Below are positions 5,221 to 9,393 of a stretch of DNA of 9,393 nucleotides, in pieces. The translations under genes were made by a program, and so were the position numbers. The first letter of the stretch is position 1. Each line of letters begins with the position of its first letter. The stretch is taken from NCBI GenBank assembly GCA_016210395.1, contig JACQUI010000316.1, positions 1 through 9,393 of the forward strand, in the 5' to 3' direction. The notes beneath the pieces are model-generated. The model did not search any database. It was not told where the DNA came from and worked only from the letters and a program-made list of their open reading frames with translations. The stretch is from Chloroflexota bacterium (GTDB lineage Bacteria; Chloroflexota; Dehalococcoidia; Lucifugimonadales; JACPCL1).

Positions 5221-5878
5221 AGCCGACCTTCACGTCCATACCTGCTACTCGCCGGACTCACTTACGGCCCTGGAAGCGCTGGCGCGGCGCTGCCGGCAAT
5301 CCGGCCTCGACTGCATTGCAGTCACAGACCACAACACCATACAAGGCGCCTTGCGTTTGAAAGAGACAGCCCCCTTCACGGTCATCACCGGCGAGGAGAT
5401 ACGCACCACCGGTGGAGACATCATCGGCTTGTTCCTCCGAGAGCGCGTCCCGCCGGGGCTGACGCCTCTGGAAGCCGTGCGCGCCGTCAAGGACCAGGGC
5501 GGCCTGGTCTCGATTCCGCACCCGTTCGACCGGGTGCGCAGCTCCGTCATCACGGCGGCGGCGTTGGACGAGGTCCTGCCGCATGCGGATATGATCGAGA
5601 CGTTCAACGCCCGCAACACCAACCCCAGGCACGACGAGCTTGCCGCCGCCCTCGCCGCGCGCGCCGGCCTGCCGGGCATCGCCGTCAGCGACGCCCACAC
5701 CGCGGGCGAGGTGGGCCGCACCTCTATGGAGCTGCCCCCCCACGATGGCACGCCCCAGGGCTTCCTGGCTGCCCTCCGCGCCGGAAGACCCCAGTGCAAG
5801 CGCTCCAGTCCTCTTGTCCACATGGCCAGCGCGTACGCCAAGGCGCGCAAGCGGCTCTTTTGGAGCGTCCCATGCTAA
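5213..5878 (+). CDS. PHP-domain metal-dependent phosphoesterase
   Basis: This 221-residue PHP-fold enzyme is probably cytoplasmic. All expected metal ligands are visible: His7 and His9 (ADLHVHT), Asp15 (YSPDS), Asp39-His40 (VTDHN), Glu61/Glu62 (ITGEEI), His103 (IPHPFD), Glu129 (IETFNAR), and Asp160 with His162 (VSDAHT). Such stand-alone PHP proteins include nucleoside-bisphosphate phosphatases and 5'-3' nucleases such as YciV/RNase AM; the natural substrate here cannot be fixed by sequence. It is shorter than YciV, having no clear insertion domain. The GTG at 5213 is chosen since the HxH motif lies 7 residues in, and GAGGAG (5203-5208) sits 4 bases upstream. The reading frame is open much further upstream, but that part only shadows xseB. 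It overlaps xseB and the formyltransferase, so all three are translationally coupled. Confidence 0.92.
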   Translation: MPRADLHVHTCYSPDSLTALEALARRCRQSGLDCIAVTDHNTIQGALRLKETAPFTVITGEEIRTTGGDIIGLFLRERVPPGLTPLEAVRAVKDQGGLVSIPHPFDRVRSSVITAAALDEVLPHADMIETFNARNTNPRHDELAAALAARAGLPGIAVSDAHTAGEVGRTSMELPPHDGTPQGFLAALRAGRPQCKRSSPLVHMASAYAKARKRLFWSVPC

Positions 5879-6687
5879 GGCTCGGCTGGTTCTCCACCGG
5901 CAGGGGCGAAGGCTCACGCGCGCTCCTCAGCTTCATCCAGGGGCACATCGCAAGTGGCGCCCTACCCGCCTGCATCGAGTTCGTCTTCTGCAACCGGGAG
6001 CCGGGCGAAGTAGAGGGAAGCGACCAGTTCCACGCCCTGGCGCGCTCCTACGGCATCCCGCTGGTGACGCTGTCATCCGAGCGGTTCCGGAAGGAGCGGA
6101 AGGCCCGCCGCTTCGACGAGGTGCGCGAGCAGTACGACGCGCAGGCCATCCAACTCCTCTCACGCTTCGACCCAGATGCAGTCGTCCTGGCGGGCTACAT
6201 GCTCTTCACCGCGGCGGAGATGTGCTCCCGCTACAACCTGCTAAACCTGCACCCCGCTGCCCCAGGCGGCCCGGCAGGCGCGTGGCAGCAGATCGTCTGG
6301 CACTTGATTGAGCGCAAGGCGACCGCCAGCGGCATCCAGGTCCAGCTTGCGACCATGGACTGGGACCGTGGCCCGCTCATCAGCTACTGCACGTTCCCCA
6401 TAACGGGCCCAACCTTCGACCCGCTATGGCGTCAGATAGAAGGCAAGCCGTTTGAAGAGGTCAAGGCAACCCAGTGGGAGGAGATGCCCCTCTTCCAGCG
6501 CATCCGTCGCGAGGGGCAGCGGCGGGAAGCCCCTCTGCTGCTGGAGACCCTGCGCGCCGTTGCGGAAGACCGGATCAAGGTCAGCGGCAGGCAAGTCCTG
6601 GACCGCGAAGGACGGCCCATTGCAGGCTACTGTCTGAATGACCAGGTGGAAGCGTGGCTGAAGACGCATCCAGACCAGGATGCCTAA
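5872..6687 (+). CDS. PurN-like formyltransferase-domain protein
   Basis: This 271-residue protein has the formyltransferase fold of glycinamide ribonucleotide transformylase (PurN). Landmarks are GRGEGSRALL (10-19, the position of the PurN substrate-phosphate loop), FVFCNREPG (37-45), and DAVVLAGYMLFTAAEM (102-117). The catalytic triad is present as Asn125, His127 (LLNLHP) and Asp165 immediately before RGP (DWDRGP), matching PurN Asn106, His108 and Asp144. The phosphate loop and the HP loop (PAAPGGPAG) differ from PurN, and about 70 extra C-terminal residues are present. The acceptor may therefore not be glycinamide ribonucleotide. The ATG overlaps the PHP stop by 7 bases, with GGAG at 5862-5865 upstream. 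The residues after 190 have no recognised motif. Confidence 0.85.
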   Translation: MLRLGWFSTGRGEGSRALLSFIQGHIASGALPACIEFVFCNREPGEVEGSDQFHALARSYGIPLVTLSSERFRKERKARRFDEVREQYDAQAIQLLSRFDPDAVVLAGYMLFTAAEMCSRYNLLNLHPAAPGGPAGAWQQIVWHLIERKATASGIQVQLATMDWDRGPLISYCTFPITGPTFDPLWRQIEGKPFEEVKATQWEEMPLFQRIRREGQRREAPLLLETLRAVAEDRIKVSGRQVLDREGRPIAGYCLNDQVEAWLKTHPDQDA

Positions 6688-6699
6688 CAGACGTTTTCC

Positions 6700-6715
6700 T
6701 GCTATTATAGTAGCA
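6700..6715 (+). promoter_or_regulatory. Extended -10 promoter within an imperfect palindrome
   Basis: TGC (6700-6702) directly followed by TATTAT (6703-6708) resembles an extended -10 element. The same bases form a 16-base palindrome TGCTA-TTATAG-TAGCA (6700-6715) with only one mismatched pair. It starts 13 bases after the formyltransferase stop and lies about 200 bases before the transporter ATG. No clear -35 is seen. A repressor bound at the palindrome would block the promoter. Confidence 0.4.
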
Positions 6716-6916
6716 ATCTTCGCTCACTGGTTGCCCCAGGACACAGGAAAGAGACACACCGCCCAACCCCATTCCCTCCCCAGCCACGCAATCCTCTGCT
6801 CCGGCAGGCCCTCCATCCTCGTGCCGCTTCCCCTTGCGCACCGCTGGCAGGCTTCATACCCCGATTGCAGACGTTGCGTTGGGGATTGTAAGCATGGGAA
6901 GCATTCAGAAGGCAGG

Positions 6917-8224
6917 ATGGACACCACAACATCAGTCGCAGCATCCACGCGCAAGGCCCGCTTCTATTACGGCTGGGCCATTGTCGTCGTCATGGGCCTG
7001 GTTGGCTTCACCCAGAGCGCCGAGACGTTCCCGGTCCTCGGCGTTTTCATGAAGCCCATCAACGCGGAGTTTGGATGGAGCCGGACGGTCTTCACTGGTT
7101 CGATCACCCTGGGCACCCTGCTTGGCGGCATGTTGGCCCTGGTCATCGGCCCGATCATTGACCGGTTCGGCTCCCGCTGGACGTTGACCATCGCCTTCGC
7201 GCTTCTGGGCGCTTCCCTGGTCCTCACCGCCTTCGTCACCTCGCTCTGGCAGTTCTACGCCCTCCAGGCCATAGGCCGCATGCTCAACATGGGCGTCATT
7301 GCGCTGGCCTCCTCGGTGGTCATCCCCAAGTGGTTCGTGGCGCAACGAGGCCGGGCCGTCGCCCTCAGCGGCCTGGGCATACGCGTGGGGAACGCCGTCA
7401 CGCCTCTGTACGTCCAGTTCATGGTGTCCGCAGGCAACTGGCGCGTCGCTATTGCCATGACAGGCATTCTGACGTGGGTCGTGTCCATGATTCCTGCGGC
7501 CATTTTCTTGCGCCGCAGGCCGGAAGACATGGGCCTCTTGCCCGACGGCGCTCAGCCGGGAAAGACAGTGGAGGCAAACGCCCGTGGTGAGAAGGGGAAC
7601 AATCTGCGCGGCAAAGGCGAGGTCTCCCTCACACTCAAGCAAGTGATGCGGCAGCCTTCGTTCTACCTGCTCGTCGCGGGATTCTCACTGGTGTTCATCG
7701 CAGCTCCCGCCACCAACCTCCACATGATCCCTTTCATGACAGACCGGGGCATCAGCGATGGCGTTGCTGTGGCCGCCGTTGCTATCTTCTCTGTGTTCGC
7801 GGGCATCGGCTCCCTGGTCTTCGGCTACGCCGCCGAGAGGTTCCCCACAAGGATCGTAACCGCCCTTTTGCTCTTGCTCATGGCAACCGGCTACGCCGGC
7901 ATCCTCCTTGTGCATACGGGCTGGCATGGGATCATATGGGCCAGCTACTACGGCCTGGTCTCCGGCGGCATGTTCACGTTGCAGCAAGTCCTCATGGCCG
8001 ACTACTTTGGCCGCGACTCCCTTGGTGCAGTGCGCGGCGTGGTCTGGCCTGTCCAGATGGTCTTCAACGCCTTCGGCCCTTTTGCCGCCTCCGTCGCGTA
8101 CGACATGACAGGCAGCTACGTGGCTACCTTCACCATCTTCGCCGTCATCGTCACGGTGGCAACGGTCCTGGTGTTCATTGCCCGGCCGCCAGTCCTCAAG
8201 ACCGCCGCAGAACAAGTGGCCTGA
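6917..8224 (+). CDS. MFS transporter, monocarboxylate/oxalate-formate type
   Basis: This 435-residue secondary transporter of the cytoplasmic membrane has twelve predicted helices (roughly 17-37, 57-79, 88-108, 112-135, 150-170, 176-197, 249-271, 286-304, 312-332, 338-360, 376-396, 402-421). A hydrophilic central loop (198-248) lies between helices 6 and 7. Motif A of the superfamily, GPIIDRFGSR (78-87), is intact in the loop between helices 2 and 3. FYYGWAIVVVMG at the start, EFGWSRTVFTGS after helix 1, and RRPEDMGLLPDG after helix 6 are typical of carboxylate transporters of the oxalate/formate antiporter and monocarboxylate groups. The substrate is unknown. The ATG is chosen because the first helix follows 16 residues later and an AGAAGG lies upstream; an in-frame ATG at 6680 would add 79 unlike residues. 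The gene converges with clpX. Confidence 0.92.
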   Translation: MDTTTSVAASTRKARFYYGWAIVVVMGLVGFTQSAETFPVLGVFMKPINAEFGWSRTVFTGSITLGTLLGGMLALVIGPIIDRFGSRWTLTIAFALLGASLVLTAFVTSLWQFYALQAIGRMLNMGVIALASSVVIPKWFVAQRGRAVALSGLGIRVGNAVTPLYVQFMVSAGNWRVAIAMTGILTWVVSMIPAAIFLRRRPEDMGLLPDGAQPGKTVEANARGEKGNNLRGKGEVSLTLKQVMRQPSFYLLVAGFSLVFIAAPATNLHMIPFMTDRGISDGVAVAAVAIFSVFAGIGSLVFGYAAERFPTRIVTALLLLLMATGYAGILLVHTGWHGIIWASYYGLVSGGMFTLQQVLMADYFGRDSLGAVRGVVWPVQMVFNAFGPFAASVAYDMTGSYVATFTIFAVIVTVATVLVFIARPPVLKTAAEQVA

Positions 8225-8239
8225 TAGTACAACCTGACA

Positions 8240-8286
8240 GAACAAAGAGAAGGGCCAGGCAGGTTGCCTGGCCCTTCTCTTTGTTC
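8240..8286. terminator. Bidirectional intrinsic terminator between the transporter and clpX
   Basis: A perfect 22-base-pair inverted repeat (arms 8240-8261 and 8265-8286, loop GGT at 8262-8264) sits between the convergent genes ending at 8224 and 8304. The core GGGCCAGGC is G/C-rich, while the outer arms are A-rich on one side and T-rich on the other (AAAGAGAA and TTCTCTTT). Either direction of transcription therefore gives a G/C hairpin next to a U-rich tract. This fits a shared terminator for both transcripts. Confidence 0.9.
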
Positions 8287-8303
8287 TTCGACTGCCTGTT
8301 CCC

Positions 8304-9393
8304 CTACGCCGTTCGTTTCCGTTGCTGCGAGGCGGTGTCCACGAAGTTGCCGGATGCGTCCAGCAGGGTGGGACTTTTCTCCCCGCGGATGGCTGCTCCA
8401 TCCACAACGCACTGCTTGACGCCCTTCAAAGAGGGCAGTTCGTACATGATGTCCAGGAGTGTGCCTTCGATGATGGTGCGCAGGCCCCGCGCGCCGGTCT
8501 TGTGCTTCTGCGCCTCCTGGGCGGTAGTGAGCAGCGAGTCCGGTGTAAATACCAGCTCGACTCCGTCCAGGGCGAACAGGTGCTGGAACTGTTTCACCAG
8601 CGCATTCCTCGGCTCGGTCAACACGCGGATAAGAGAGTCTTCGTCCAACGGATCGAGCGTCACGACGAGCGGAAGGCGCCCGATGAACTCCGGGATGAAG
8701 CCGAACTGCAAGAGGTCGTCGGTGGTGACATGGTGAATGGTGTCGCCGGGGATTTGGGCTGCGTCATCGAGGGCGTGGAAGCCCATAGTGTGGCGGCCCA
8801 GGGAGAGGCGGCGTTCGATGATCTTGTCCAGGCCCTCAAAGCTGCCGCCGCAAATGAACAGGATGCCGTCGGTCTTGATCTGGATGAACTCCTGGTGAGG
8901 GTGCTTGCGCCCGCCCTGGGGGGGCACGCTGGCAATGGTGCCTTCGATGATCTTGAGGAGGGCTTGCTGCACGCCCTCGCCGGAGACGTCCCGCGTGATG
9001 GACGGGTTCGGCCCTTTGCGGCTGATCTTGTCAATCTCGTCAATGTAGATGATGCCGCGTTCGGCCCGGGCAATGTCCCAGTCTGCCGCCTGGATGAGGC
9101 GGAGCAGGATGTTCTCCACGTCCTCGCCTACGTAGCCGGCTTCCGTAAGAGAGGTGGCGTCGCTGATGCTGAAGGGCACGTCCAGAATGCGGGCCAGTGT
9201 CTGGGCCAGCAGCGTCTTGCCGCATCCTGTTGGACCCACCATCAGGATGTTGCTCTTCTGCACTTCCACGCCGTCGGCCTTGCTGTTGCCCGCTATGCGT
9301 TTGTAGTGGTTGTACACCGCAACGCTCAGGAGCTTCTGGGCGCGCTCCTGGCCGATGACGTATTCCCCCAGCAGCCGGTGTATCTCCTTGGGC
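8304..9393 (-). CDS. clpX: ATP-dependent Clp protease ATP-binding subunit ClpX, 5' end outside window
   Basis: ClpX is the AAA+ unfoldase that recognises tagged proteins and feeds them to the ClpP protease. The 362 residues here begin within the family at PKEIHRLLGEYVIGQ. About 60 N-terminal residues (zinc-binding domain) lie beyond the edge. Visible motifs, numbered from the window edge, are Walker A GPTGCGKT (53-60), pore loop GYVGED (86-91), Walker B IIYIDEID (114-121), the second pore loop GGRKHP, the box FGFIPEFIGRLP, and sensor 2 GARGLR (300-305). The ClpP-docking tripeptide, commonly IGF or LGF, reads MGF (203-205; bases 8778-8786). The reading frame runs open through the edge at 9393, and the GTG near 9317 is an internal valine. 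No neighbour clpP is visible; it would be expected upstream, off the window. The gene ends by the shared terminator. Confidence 0.97.
   Translation of the reverse strand, partial: PKEIHRLLGEYVIGQERAQKLLSVAVYNHYKRIAGNSKADGVEVQKSNILMVGPTGCGKTLLAQTLARILDVPFSISDATSLTEAGYVGEDVENILLRLIQAADWDIARAERGIIYIDEIDKISRKGPNPSITRDVSGEGVQQALLKIIEGTIASVPPQGGRKHPHQEFIQIKTDGILFICGGSFEGLDKIIERRLSLGRHTMGFHALDDAAQIPGDTIHHVTTDDLLQFGFIPEFIGRLPLVVTLDPLDEDSLIRVLTEPRNALVKQFQHLFALDGVELVFTPDSLLTTAQEAQKHKTGARGLRTIIEGTLLDIMYELPSLKGVKQCVVDGAAIRGEKSPTLLDASGNFVDTASQQRKRTA

Noticed and set aside
5794..5871. Upstream start of the formyltransferase
   Set aside because: The extra residues overlap the PHP gene and are not part of the fold; ATG 5872 has GGAG 6 bases upstream and starts the first beta strand.
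6680..6916. ATG 6680 as start of the MFS transporter
   Set aside because: The additional 79 residues are not family-like, overlap the end of the formyltransferase gene, and precede the likely promoter at 6700.
7936..8736. Open frame crossing the transporter 3' end, the terminator and antisense clpX
   Set aside because: It runs through the hairpin at 8240-8286 and through two well supported genes, with no own motif or start signal.
1..9393. CRISPR array, tRNA, rRNA, insertion sequence ends or phage attachment sites
   Set aside because: No regularly spaced repeats, no cloverleaf-like sequence, no transposase and no matching terminal repeats were seen on either strand.

Overview
The window is a GC-rich (about 60% by eye), gene-dense bacterial chromosome segment. 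It carries short-spaced operons, a ClpX typical of bacteria, and protein sequences that resemble those of Chloroflexota (Dehalococcoidia-like lineages). That placement is an impression from protein flavour and was not tested by a search. No RNA gene, insertion sequence, CRISPR array or origin is visible. Ten genes are complete, plus a two-module toxin-antitoxin block counted among them, and one gene (clpX) runs off the right edge.

Left part (1-3527, + strand): positions 1-242 contain no convincing gene, only a small direct repeat and a weak hairpin. Two base-excision-repair glycosylases follow: an Fpg/MutM-type enzyme (243-1070) and an AlkA-type 3-methyladenine glycosylase (1339-2286). They are separated by 268 bases that contain a strong hairpin and a perfect 18-base palindrome. 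Next, behind a leader with alternative inverted repeats, is a membrane protein that fuses a ferritin-like domain to a VIT1/CCC1 iron/manganese transporter (2409-3527). Repair of oxidised and alkylated bases plus iron sequestration would make sense as a stress-protection neighbourhood, but co-regulation is inferred only.

Middle part (3530-4892, + strand): a TATAAT-containing promoter drives two tandem, paralogous type II toxin-antitoxin pairs of the RelE/ParE kind (3592-4126 and 4148-4688). The two antitoxin genes share a 68-base block with only two differences, while their C-terminal halves and the toxins have diverged. After them, a GC-rich hairpin abuts the ribosome binding site of a small, very basic protein of unknown function (4743-4892).

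Right-centre (4930-6687, + strand): xseB (exonuclease VII small subunit), a PHP-domain phosphoesterase and a PurN-like formyltransferase overlap end to end by 8 and 7 bases. They are almost certainly translationally coupled. The exonuclease VII large subunit gene is not in the window.

Right part: a 229-base gap with an extended -10 promoter inside an imperfect palindrome leads to an MFS transporter of the monocarboxylate/oxalate-formate type (6917-8224, +). It converges on clpX (8304-9393, - strand, 5' end off the window). A perfect 22-base-pair hairpin between them (8240-8286) is suited to terminate transcription in both directions.
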